DNA of 64,000 nucleotides from Phycisphaerales bacterium (GTDB taxonomy: Bacteria > Planctomycetota > Phycisphaerae > Phycisphaerales > SM1A02), in assembly GCA_029242715.1 (NCBI GenBank), contig JAQWTL010000018.1, positions 62,001-126,000 on the forward strand, written 5' to 3'. Every line of letters starts with the position of its first letter. Positions within the stretch are counted from its first letter, which is position 1. A program made the translations under genes and the position numbers. The notes under the pieces were generated by a model. That model saw only the letters and a program-made list of their open reading frames with translations, had not been told where the DNA came from and did not search any database. Below are positions 33,830 through 41,627 of the stretch, piece by piece.

Positions 33830-34939
33830 ATGAAGGTCATCTGTGATCAAGGGGCATTGGCCGACGCGCTAGGCGTCGTTGGCGGCGTCGTGGCAAGGCG
33901 GACCCCTACCCCTGTGCTGACCTGTGTTCGCCTGACGGCCCAGAACGGCCAATTGGCAATGGCTGCCACTGACACTGAGGCCTCACTCCGCCTCGTGCTG
34001 GATCAGGTCGAAGTTGAAAAGGATGGGGAACTGCTCATCCCGGCCAATAAACTTCTCCAGATCATCCGAGCATGTGATTCTGCCACTGTCACCCTCAATG
34101 GCAAGGGACATCATGTTCAGATCATCTCTGAAGGATCCAATTTCAAGCTCAACGGCTATGACCCTGCCGAAGCCCCTGAAATACCGGAATTCAATCCCGA
34201 AAACGTCGACTGCACCATTGATGGAGGCACTCTTGTTCCCCTGGTGACCAGGAGCCTCTTTGCCGCTGCTGACGAACACAGCCGCTATGCCATCAACGGG
34301 GTGCTTTTCGACCGCAATGACAAGAAGCTTCGATTCGTAGCTACAGATGGCCGTCGACTGGCCGTTGCCGCCGGTGATTGTTCCGAAGGTTCCGGTGAAC
34401 GCCGCTGCATCGTGCCCAGCAAGGCCCTGGGTCTCGTCCGTCAACTGGTTCGATCTTCTGACAGCAAGGTGTCCATCTCGGTTGATGATCACCATGTGAC
34501 ATTCCACGTTGACGAGGCCACTGGCCCATCTACGCTGACAACGACGCTTGTAGAAGGAAAGTTCCCGCCCTTCGAGGATGTGATCCCCAAAGATCAGGAC
34601 AAACGCTGCACCATTGATCGAGAGGTCCTGCGTTCAGCAATCGTCCGGGCCGCGTTGTTGACCAGTGAAGAATCTCGAAGTGTCTGCATGAAATTCGAGA
34701 ACAAGCAACTCACACTCTCAAGCCATGAGCCAGAAATGGGCGAAGCAGTCATCCAGCTTCCACTCCAGGACTGGGAAGGCGATGAACTCGAAATCAACTT
34801 CAACCCGAATCTCCTTGGAGATGCCCTGAAGGTCATCGACACGGATCAGGTGTTGTTGGAATTCAAATCGCCAAACAAACCTGGCGTCCTGCGTACAGGT
34901 CGCGAGTTCACCTACGTGCTCGTGCCTCTCAACCTGTAG
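33830..34939 (+). CDS. dnaN: DNA polymerase III beta subunit (sliding clamp)
   Basis: 369 residues, three clamp domains. Family motifs include AMAATDTEASLRL, GELLIPANKLLQIIR, LFAAADEHSRYAINGVLFD, LRFVATDGRRLAVA and the C-terminal EFTYVLVPLNL (usually ending MPL or MPV). AAGGGA precedes the ATG. The usual neighbours dnaA and recF are not here, so this does not look like the replication origin. A strong terminator follows the gene. Confidence 0.95.
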   Translation: MKVICDQGALADALGVVGGVVARRTPTPVLTCVRLTAQNGQLAMAATDTEASLRLVLDQVEVEKDGELLIPANKLLQIIRACDSATVTLNGKGHHVQIISEGSNFKLNGYDPAEAPEIPEFNPENVDCTIDGGTLVPLVTRSLFAAADEHSRYAINGVLFDRNDKKLRFVATDGRRLAVAAGDCSEGSGERRCIVPSKALGLVRQLVRSSDSKVSISVDDHHVTFHVDEATGPSTLTTTLVEGKFPPFEDVIPKDQDKRCTIDREVLRSAIVRAALLTSEESRSVCMKFENKQLTLSSHEPEMGEAVIQLPLQDWEGDELEINFNPNLLGDALKVIDTDQVLLEFKSPNKPGVLRTGREFTYVLVPLNL

Positions 34940-34981
34940 ACCGACACGGGTCTTGCTGAACCAAGAAACAAAGACAAAAAG

Positions 34982-35017
34982 ACAGCCGGCTGCCCCGAGG
35001 CAGCCGGCTGTGCTTTT
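34982..35017 (+). terminator. Rho-independent terminator after dnaN
   Basis: A perfect 13-base stem, ACAGCCGGCTGCC (34982-34994) with GGCAGCCGGCTGT (34999-35011), around a CCGA loop, followed by GCTTTT. It separates dnaN from the convergent redoxin gene and an A-rich run on the far side may let it act in both directions. Confidence 0.88.
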
Positions 35018-35042
35018 CAATTGAATTGATTGAAACGTCGAA

Positions 35043-35738
35043 TCAGCGAGGGTACTTCACGCCACAACCCCAGGGACGGGTGCTTGCAGGTTCGCAACTC
35101 TCGCCCTTGTTTGCCGACATGACTGCACCAAGAACATAGTTGGTCTCTTCTTCGCCACCGCGACGGCTGTCCGTGTAGGCGCCTTGGTAGATCAGAACAC
35201 CATCACCATTGATGACATACATGTGAGGCGTTGTGCGAGCGCCATACATCTGGCCAACTTCTCCGCCGTAATCGATCAGAATGGGGCTCTTGAGCTTCCA
35301 CTGCTTTTGTGATTCCTTGGAACGCTTCACGACAGCATCCTTCGGAGCATTGGAAGTGCTGTTGACGAGCAGGTAGACGACCTCGGTGTCCGACTTCGCT
35401 ACTGCGTCATGAGTGCGCTTTACAGTGCCACGCTTGTGCACGCTCTGGCCTGATTCCTTGCCGGAATAAGGGCAGTCCGGGTTGTACCACTCCAGGACGA
35501 CAATCTTGCCGGCATAGCTGGAGAGCTTGTGCTTCTTGCCATCAAGGTCGACGAGTTCGAAATCCGGGGCCTTCTTGCCAATAGTCGCCTTCATGGGCTC
35601 CGCCGTCTTCGCGGGAGCTTCCTTGGCCGGAGATGCCTTCTTGGCCTTGCAACCGCATGTGTCACAGGCAAGGCCCGTTGAGCCCATCGCCAGTGTTCCG
35701 GCAGCAAATGCGATCATGATCATCTTGTTGAACTTCAT
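35043..35738 (-). CDS. Secreted thioredoxin-fold (redoxin/AhpC-TSA-like) protein
   Basis: 231 residues. Signal peptide ending near GLACDTC, then a Lys/Ala/Pro-rich linker. A redoxin domain follows (APDFELVDLDGKKHKL, VVLEWYNPDCPYSGKE). A single Cys in NPDCPYS replaces the thioredoxin CxxC, as in peroxiredoxin-like planctomycete proteins. Later RTTPHMYVINGDGVL carries the cis-Pro motif. Extra Cys residues lie at both ends. The ATG overlaps the stop of the DsbD-like gene, suggesting a shared role in periplasmic thiol redox. Confidence 0.85.
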   Translation of the reverse strand: MKFNKMIMIAFAAGTLAMGSTGLACDTCGCKAKKASPAKEAPAKTAEPMKATIGKKAPDFELVDLDGKKHKLSSYAGKIVVLEWYNPDCPYSGKESGQSVHKRGTVKRTHDAVAKSDTEVVYLLVNSTSNAPKDAVVKRSKESQKQWKLKSPILIDYGGEVGQMYGARTTPHMYVINGDGVLIYQGAYTDSRRGGEEETNYVLGAVMSANKGESCEPASTRPWGCGVKYPR

Positions 35739-36634
35739 GGTTGTTCCCTCTGTTCTCGCTGTTCTCGCTGTTCTCGCTGTTCTCGTATCGATTCAATTTC
35801 CGTTGTATCTATCTCGATGGGTACCGAAACTTGGTAAGCAGACATCGTAGCCTGCTCCCCGAAAGTCAGCAGTCCTTTCGCAAATGGTTCTTCTCCAAGG
35901 GTGTTTCCGGGCTGCACACTCACGGGAATCCGCATGATGAGGCGATCCTCCTGGGGATCAACCAGTGGTTTTCCCAGGACAACCCCGGGTGTTGGATCCG
36001 GGATGAAACCGACTGCGTTGGCCTTCGTGGGGGGACCCTCGATCACCAAATGGCCATTGCGAATTTCCGCTGTCGTCTTGGGTCGCAATTTCAACGGCCG
36101 GGGCAGTGCCGGATTATCAAACAGGGCCCGCGCCCATGGTTCCGGAGCCATCGCTGTTTGTGTCCATGGCAGCATCACTGTCTGTTCAGCCGAGCCGATG
36201 AAGCATTTGTCCCGGCAGATGAACCAGGTACAAGTCAGCTTGAATGGCAGTGCATCGGAATCGCCAGACCAGGACTCCGGAGGAAGAATGGGCTGAATCA
36301 GGGTCACTTCGTTCTTGTAGACGTAGCAGGCTTCTGTGGACTCATCGATCACCATTGGCCGGGGAAAGAGCGCTGGCTGAACCTTGAAGCCTTCTGGAAC
36401 ATCAACCTCGATGGTGGTGGGCACACCCAAGGCCCCAGGGTTCTTCCAGTAGATATGCCATCCCTCTGGAATCTTGAGCGTACAGACCAGGGCCACAGGT
36501 TGGCTATCGTTTACGGAGGTGGTGCAGGAACGCACCTTCATGGTGACTGTTGGTGGAGCGTCCTGTGTAGGTGTCGGGACAATCGGCACCAACAGGGCTA
36601 CCAGGACGAACAGGGCTGACATGAGGGTGACCAT
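35735..36634 (-). CDS. DsbD N-terminal-domain-like protein
   Basis: 299 residues from ATG 36634 (GGAGG upstream). Signal peptide about 1-22. The body matches the periplasmic immunoglobulin-like N-domain of DsbD: IPEGWHIYWKNPGALGVPT and LTCTWFICRDKCFIGSA with the paired Cys. The membrane and thioredoxin domains of DsbD are absent, so it probably passes electrons to a separate partner, perhaps the coupled redoxin. The C-terminus is an odd REQ repeat (five copies). The long frame extending upstream to 37288 is antisense to the rhodanese gene and not part of it. Confidence 0.82.
   Translation of the reverse strand: MVTLMSALFVLVALLVPIVPTPTQDAPPTVTMKVRSCTTSVNDSQPVALVCTLKIPEGWHIYWKNPGALGVPTTIEVDVPEGFKVQPALFPRPMVIDESTEACYVYKNEVTLIQPILPPESWSGDSDALPFKLTCTWFICRDKCFIGSAEQTVMLPWTQTAMAPEPWARALFDNPALPRPLKLRPKTTAEIRNGHLVIEGPPTKANAVGFIPDPTPGVVLGKPLVDPQEDRLIMRIPVSVQPGNTLGEEPFAKGLLTFGEQATMSAYQVSVPIEIDTTEIESIREQREQREQREQREQP
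35742..35786. repeat. 9-bp tandem repeat spanning a gene junction
   Basis: Five units of TGTTCTCGC (plus strand; first and last unit imperfect) encode five REQ tripeptides at the C-terminus of the DsbD-like protein. On the minus strand the last, degenerate unit (AGGGAACAA) supplies the Shine-Dalgarno of the next gene. Unit length is a multiple of three, so copy-number changes keep the frame. Confidence 0.9.
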
Positions 36635-36706
36635 GCGTTCTTCCTCCGTTTCCGGAGAGTCATCGTACACTGCTCCCTGTCGCCAGACCTTTGGAAGGAC
36701 CCGCCC

Positions 36707-37210
36707 ATGATCCGGTCGAATTTCCTGTTGAAAACAACTCTCCTGGCCTCTGCCGTGTTTTATGCGTCTGTTGCCATTGGGTGTAAACCCGATATCAGCG
36801 ACAAGGACATCGTCAAGCTTGATGTTGCCCAGGCTCGCGAGTACATCGTTCGGCCTCCAACCACCTCGATATTTGAATCGCCACTTCCAGGCATCTGGGT
36901 CGATCCTCGTCGAGAACCGGATTACGTCCTGGGACACATTCCTGGCGCGGTCAATATTCCATTCGCTTCGGTCTCGTCGAGCTGGATGTTCCTGGAGGGC
37001 TACGGGCCCAAAATCGTCTACGGCGATACCTACAACGATCCGCTTGCTGACGCGATGAGCAAGACATTGATGCAATATGGGCTGACAGACATCTACACGC
37101 TTCGCGGCGGGCTGGAAGCCTGGACAGAAGCAGACATGGAACTCCAGAAAGGCGCGCCTCCTGTTCTGGAAAAGAAGCGGCCTCCTCGCAAGCGTCCCAT
37201 CCGACACTGA
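36707..37210 (+). CDS. Rhodanese-like lipoprotein lacking the catalytic Cys
   Basis: 167 residues. Signal with lipobox ASVAIGC (Cys26). A rhodanese fold follows: WVDPRREPDYVLGHIPGAVN and YGLTDIYTLRGGLEAW are typical. The active-site loop reads KIVYGDTYND where VVYCxxG is expected, so the sulphur-carrying Cys is replaced by Gly. It is probably a binding or structural protein. The basic Pro-rich tail (KKRPPRKRPIRH) is notable. It precedes the metallo-beta-lactamase gene by 14 bases. Confidence 0.85.
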   Translation: MIRSNFLLKTTLLASAVFYASVAIGCKPDISDKDIVKLDVAQAREYIVRPPTTSIFESPLPGIWVDPRREPDYVLGHIPGAVNIPFASVSSSWMFLEGYGPKIVYGDTYNDPLADAMSKTLMQYGLTDIYTLRGGLEAWTEADMELQKGAPPVLEKKRPPRKRPIRH

Positions 37211-37224
37211 AGAGTTCCACTCAC

Positions 37225-38154
37225 ATGTCCATGGCTGTACATGAGATTGACCTGAACTACCTGGGTGTTCCTGGCGCGATTGCCGCATGGGCGGTGGAAG
37301 GCCCTGAAGGCTGGGTCCTCATAGAGGCAGGTCCTGAACGAAACTGGCCGGAACTGGTACGAGGTCTTGAATCTCTTGGTGTATCGCCTGGAGATCTCTC
37401 TGCGTTACTGCTGACCCACATCCACCTTGATCATGCTGGAGGCGCCTGGCGATTGGCTGAACTGGGCGTACCCATTCATGTGCATGAACGTGGTGCTCAT
37501 CATCTCGTGGATCCGACAAAGCTGCTGGCCAGCGCAACGAGAATCTATGGCGATGACATGGACAGACTGTGGGGCCAATTGAAAGCATGTCCTGCACATA
37601 CCGTGCATGCTGTCAAGGATGGTGATGTGATTGAAACTGCAGGGCTGCGTTTCACCGCCGTGGAAACAACTGGACACGCAAGCCACCACATTGCCTGGAG
37701 TCTCGAGGAGAGTTCGCCCGCCACAGTGTTCACTGGTGATGCGGCAGCCATGCTGCTTCCCGGAACAAAGTGGATCTCACTGCCGATGCCACCTCCGGAA
37801 CTGGATCCCGAAGCATGGCAGAACAGTATCGACCGGCTCGATGGGGGCCACTGGACACGCCTATGTCTGACCCATGGTGGAACAGTTGAAGCCGGCGACC
37901 TCCCTCATCACCTGGAGAACCTCCGGATCGCATTACAGGACCATCTCAGTTGCATCCAAAGGCTTCTGGCTGACGAGCCTGATGAAGCTTCCAGAATGCG
38001 CCTTTACAGAGAGTGGCTGCTGGAATCTGCTCAGGAATCGGGGATTGAAGAAGCTTTATTTGACCAATACGTCTCCAAGGGGCTGCTATCGATGAATCTC
38101 TCCGGGGTAGCCCGTTTTAAGGCCCAAAAAGACCACCCTGCCAAGAAGAGGTAA
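37225..38154 (+). CDS. Metallo-beta-lactamase-fold hydrolase
   Basis: 309 residues, cytosolic. The zinc motif LLTHIHLDHAGG (HxHxDH) is followed by the third-ligand region ETTGHASHH and by VFTGDAA. CLTHGG and a helical C-terminal extension of about 80 residues come last. The overall pattern resembles MBL hydrolases acting on thioesters or related substrates, similar to the glyoxalase II superfamily. The substrate is not identifiable. Confidence 0.88.
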   Translation: MSMAVHEIDLNYLGVPGAIAAWAVEGPEGWVLIEAGPERNWPELVRGLESLGVSPGDLSALLLTHIHLDHAGGAWRLAELGVPIHVHERGAHHLVDPTKLLASATRIYGDDMDRLWGQLKACPAHTVHAVKDGDVIETAGLRFTAVETTGHASHHIAWSLEESSPATVFTGDAAAMLLPGTKWISLPMPPPELDPEAWQNSIDRLDGGHWTRLCLTHGGTVEAGDLPHHLENLRIALQDHLSCIQRLLADEPDEASRMRLYREWLLESAQESGIEEALFDQYVSKGLLSMNLSGVARFKAQKDHPAKKR

Positions 38155-38273
38155 AAAATACACCTCGCCACAGGGACATACCTCCTGAAGGCCCTAAAAA
38201 CGCATTGCCCCTTGCACCTTCTCGGCTTACGCTGAACGGTCTGGCACTCCCTGTCGATTGGGAGGAACATCTC

Positions 38274-38330
38274 ATGGCCATTTGGCCGAACAAGTTCACC
38301 AGAGAGTCGCATTTGGAAACAAGCGGTTGA
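38274..38330 (+). CDS. Possible 18-codon leader ORF
   Basis: ATG 38274 follows a strong Shine-Dalgarno (GGGAGGAACATCTC) and reads MAIWPNKFTRESHLETSG before a TGA. It sits 43 bases upstream of the sugar-dehydrogenase gene, which has its own GAGGAGG. It could be a translated leader peptide; coding potential cannot be judged at this length. Confidence 0.3.
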   Translation: MAIWPNKFTRESHLETSG

Positions 38331-38373
38331 ACCCGATTCTGGGTGGAAGAAGCATTAGGCCCGAGGAGGGCCC

Positions 38374-40272
38374 ATGGAGAGGACCAGCAAGATGTTGAAG
38401 AGAGCATTCGCCGGGGTGGCAGTAGTAGGGCTCTGTGTAGCCGCGACCAGCCAATTGGATATGCCATCCAAGAAAGCAGACTCGGCAGCACCGACCACAA
38501 GTAGTACGCCACCAGCATTCCGTTCCGGTTCTGGTGACACCATGACAAGCTACCGCTTGGCTACAGGCCTCAGCAGGCCCGTGCTTGTCACCAATGACGG
38601 CGTCAACCCCGACTGGATCTACGTTGTCGAACAACGCAGTGGATCCACGGGTCGAATCAAGATCCTGAACCGTACCAACGGAACTCTGATCTCAACCTTC
38701 CTGTCGGTGAGCGGTTTGAACACGGGTTCCGAGCAGGGCCTTCTTGGTCTTTGCTTTGATCCTGACTATGAAAACAACGGGTACCTGTACGTCAATTACA
38801 CGGCCAACAACACGACCTACGTAACGCGATACACGCGTTCGAGTTCAAACCCACAGGCCGCCGATGCGTCTTCTGCCACTGTGATCTATTCCGTCTCTCA
38901 GCCTTATACGAACCATAATGGTGGTTGGATTGACTTTGGACCTGATGGATACCTGTACATCAGTACGGGTGATGGTGGATCTGGTGGCGACCCTGGCAAC
39001 CGTGCCCAGAACCTCGGCAACCAGCTTGGCAAGATGTTGCGTATCGACGTGAGTTCTCTGCCGTACTCGATTCCCGCGAGCAATCCCTTTGGTACCGAGA
39101 TCTGGTCGTATGGAATCCGGAATGCCTGGAGATGCGGCTTCGACCGTGATACCGGAGACCTCTGGATCGGCGACGTCGGTCAAAATGCATGGGAAGAAGT
39201 GGACTTCCAGCCAGCAGACAGTGCTGGTGGCGAAAACTGGGGCTGGCGTTGCTACGAGGGTGACCACAGCTACAACACCAGTGGTTGCCCGGGTTCCGGC
39301 ACCATGTCATTCCCGATCTGGGAGTACAGCCATGGTGGCTCACCTTTCCGTTGCTCGATCACGGGTGGTTATGTCTACCGCGGCACCAGCATGCCTTGGC
39401 TGGATGGCACGTACTTCTTTGCAGATTACTGCTCCAATCAGATCTGGTCGCTGCGTTACGACGGATCAAACGTCAGTGATTACACCGAACGAACCAATGA
39501 ACTGTCTCCGAATGCCGGTGCCATCGGTGCCATCTCGAGTTTCGGTGAGGATTACTACGGCGAACTCTACATCTGCGATCTCAATGGTGAGGTCTTCAGT
39601 ATCCGACCGGATCAGCCAACTGGCGCCTGCTGCTTCAGTGAGCAGTGCGTCCCCAATCAGACCGCCGCTACCTGTGACAATGTCGGCGGTGTGTACCAGG
39701 GTGACGGTGTTGACTGTGCTGATGTGAACTGCGCAACCCCGCCTTCGAATGATGATTGTGGAAATGCAGTCGCTGCTGGAGAAGGCGATACCAGTTTCGA
39801 TACCGATAACGCAACAGACAGTGGGTACACCGAGAGTTGCACCTTCGGACAGGATGTGTGGTTCAAGTTTGATCCGCTGTATGACGGCACCATGCTTGCT
39901 TCCGTCACCGGGGTACTCTTTGACCCTGAAGTCGGCCTCTATGTCGGCAATTGCCCGACTGGCAACTTCCAGGCGGTTTCCTGTGGCGATACTTCATTCA
40001 TCTATTCGGTCAATGAAAGCTCGAGCTACTGGTTCCGCATCGGCAACGATTCAAATGACACCGGTTCCGGAACACTCTCGATCAGCGTGATCCCGAACAA
40101 GGAAGAATGCCCAGGTGACTGTGATGGCAATGGCGAACGAAACGTGAATGACCTGCTGGCCCTGCTGGCGGACTATGGCAATCCCAGTGATTGCGATATC
40201 ACGGGCGATGGCATCATCTCAGTAGACGACATCCTTGATTTGCTCGCCAACTTCAACGTGCCGTGCGAATAG
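38374..40272 (+). CDS. Secreted glucose/sorbosone dehydrogenase-like beta-propeller with dockerin-like tail
   Basis: 632 residues. N-terminal signal helix (about 8-27). The PQQ-dependent soluble glucose dehydrogenase (GSDH) propeller spans about 50-415: EQGLLGLCFDPDYENNGYLY, NHNGGWIDFGPDGYLYISTG and IWSYGIRNAWRCGFDRDTG. A Cys-rich linker and a beta-sandwich of the type DVWFKFDPLYDGTM follow. Two EF-hand loops (DCDGNGERNVNDLLALLADY and DITGDGIISVDDILDLLANF) close the protein. It is expected outside the cytosol, oxidising sugars if PQQ is bound. GAGGAGG precedes the start; in-frame ATG 38392 is also possible. Confidence 0.9.
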   Translation: MERTSKMLKRAFAGVAVVGLCVAATSQLDMPSKKADSAAPTTSSTPPAFRSGSGDTMTSYRLATGLSRPVLVTNDGVNPDWIYVVEQRSGSTGRIKILNRTNGTLISTFLSVSGLNTGSEQGLLGLCFDPDYENNGYLYVNYTANNTTYVTRYTRSSSNPQAADASSATVIYSVSQPYTNHNGGWIDFGPDGYLYISTGDGGSGGDPGNRAQNLGNQLGKMLRIDVSSLPYSIPASNPFGTEIWSYGIRNAWRCGFDRDTGDLWIGDVGQNAWEEVDFQPADSAGGENWGWRCYEGDHSYNTSGCPGSGTMSFPIWEYSHGGSPFRCSITGGYVYRGTSMPWLDGTYFFADYCSNQIWSLRYDGSNVSDYTERTNELSPNAGAIGAISSFGEDYYGELYICDLNGEVFSIRPDQPTGACCFSEQCVPNQTAATCDNVGGVYQGDGVDCADVNCATPPSNDDCGNAVAAGEGDTSFDTDNATDSGYTESCTFGQDVWFKFDPLYDGTMLASVTGVLFDPEVGLYVGNCPTGNFQAVSCGDTSFIYSVNESSSYWFRIGNDSNDTGSGTLSISVIPNKEECPGDCDGNGERNVNDLLALLADYGNPSDCDITGDGIISVDDILDLLANFNVPCE

Positions 40273-40302
40273 AGACCGTCAGATAACCTGCCTAAATGAG
40301 AC

Positions 40303-40340
40303 CGGGCCGGGAGCATCTGAATGCTCCCGGCCCGTTGACT
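40303..40340 (+). terminator. Strong hairpin terminator before tRNA-Ile
   Basis: A perfect 14-base stem, CGGGCCGGGAGCAT (40303-40316) with ATGCTCCCGGCCCG (40321-40334), with loop CTGA, followed by TTGACTTT. It ends the dehydrogenase transcript. The T-tract is interrupted. Confidence 0.75.
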
Positions 40341-40369
40341 TTCGATGTGCTATCCTGTCGCGTTCGCCC

Positions 40370-40443
<74 letters not shown>

Positions 40444-40514
40444 TTGGACGGCGGATCCTGAATCAGGGTCCGCCGTTGTTGAAAAAACAGGCCACCATTC
40501 GAAAGAGGAATCTC

Positions 40515-41465
40515 ATGCGTCGCGCCAAGATCAGTGTCATCGGAGCAGGAAATGTCGGAGCTACTTGTGCCCATTGGGCCGCCGCCAAGGAACTGGGGGA
40601 TGTCGTCCTCGTTGATATTCCTGACAAGGTCGGCGTTGCACAAGGCAAGGCACTTGACCTGGCCTGCTGTGGTCCAATCGAACATTTTGATGCTGAGATC
40701 ATTGGAACCAGCGACTACAAGGATGTTGCAGGTTCAGACGTTGTCATCGTGACTGCAGGTCTGCCTCGCAAACCTGGAATGAGTCGCGATGATCTGATTC
40801 AGACGAACGTCAAGATCGTCAAGAGCGTCTCGGAGCAGATTGCCGAACATGCACCTGACTCCGTAGTCATCGTGGTCGCCAATCCCCTTGATGCCATGGT
40901 CTACACGGCATGGAAGACCACTGGCTTCCCAACGAACAGAATTCTGGGCCAGGCAGGCTGCCTGGATGTCGCCCGCTTCTGCACCTTCATCGCCATGGAA
41001 ATCGGGTGCAGCGTAGAAGACGTCACTGCACTGCTCATGGGTGGTCATGGCGATGACATGGTGCCACTGCCCAGGTTTGCCAGTGTCCACGGCATTCCGG
41101 TCAATCAACTGCTTTCTGATGAAACCGTGCAGGCATGCGTGGATAGAGCGAAGGTTGGCGGTGGTGAAATCGTGAAGTTGATGGGCACCAGTGCCTATTA
41201 CGCACCCGCCAGCGGCTCGATCCAGATGGCCGAAGCCATCATCAAGGACAAGAAGCGAATTCTGCCTTGTGCGGCCTATTGTGATGCCGAGTATGGCGTT
41301 GGTGGCTATTTCGTCGGCGTCCCGTGCATCCTGGGCGCCGGTGGCATGGAACATGTCATCGAGATCGATCTCAATCCGGAAGAGAAGACCTTGATGGATG
41401 AGTCAGTCAGCCATGTGAAGGATCTGGTCGGTGTCGTCCGGGAAACCTTCCCCGAACTGGTCTGA
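40515..41465 (+). CDS. mdh: Malate dehydrogenase (LDH-like type)
   Basis: NAD-dependent malate/oxaloacetate interconversion in the TCA cycle. 316 residues from ATG 40515 (AGAGGA upstream; the in-frame upstream start at 40476 is rejected). NAD-binding ISVIGAGNVGATCA with Asp34 for NADH preference. Substrate loop GLPRKPGMSRDD with Arg85 and Arg91, which favours malate over lactate. VANPLDAMVY, catalytic Asp151/His178 (LDVAR, GGHGDDMV). It follows tRNA-Ile and ends at a terminator. Confidence 0.95.
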   Translation: MRRAKISVIGAGNVGATCAHWAAAKELGDVVLVDIPDKVGVAQGKALDLACCGPIEHFDAEIIGTSDYKDVAGSDVVIVTAGLPRKPGMSRDDLIQTNVKIVKSVSEQIAEHAPDSVVIVVANPLDAMVYTAWKTTGFPTNRILGQAGCLDVARFCTFIAMEIGCSVEDVTALLMGGHGDDMVPLPRFASVHGIPVNQLLSDETVQACVDRAKVGGGEIVKLMGTSAYYAPASGSIQMAEAIIKDKKRILPCAAYCDAEYGVGGYFVGVPCILGAGGMEHVIEIDLNPEEKTLMDESVSHVKDLVGVVRETFPELV

Positions 41466-41502
41466 AGCCCTGTATCGCTCGAATATCTCTCGTGAACCCC
41501 TC

Positions 41503-41534
41503 GGAGGCCGGTTTTCCGGCCTTCGAGTTTTTTT
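41503..41534 (+). terminator. Rho-independent terminator after mdh
   Basis: GGAGGCCGG (41503-41511) pairs with CCGGCCTTC (41516-41524, one G-T) around a TTTT loop, then GAG and seven T (41528-41534). Confidence 0.9.
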
Positions 41535-41627
41535 GGCGCACACGACCGCCATCATGACCTCTCTCCAGCGGCGTACCGGGCCTGGGTGGGAACCGGCGTC
41601 AGTCCCTCACACAACAGGAGATTAAGC

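Noticed and set aside
36635-37288. N-terminal 218-residue extension of the DsbD-like frame
   Set aside because: It is antisense to the rhodanese lipoprotein; a Shine-Dalgarno and signal peptide mark the start at 36634.
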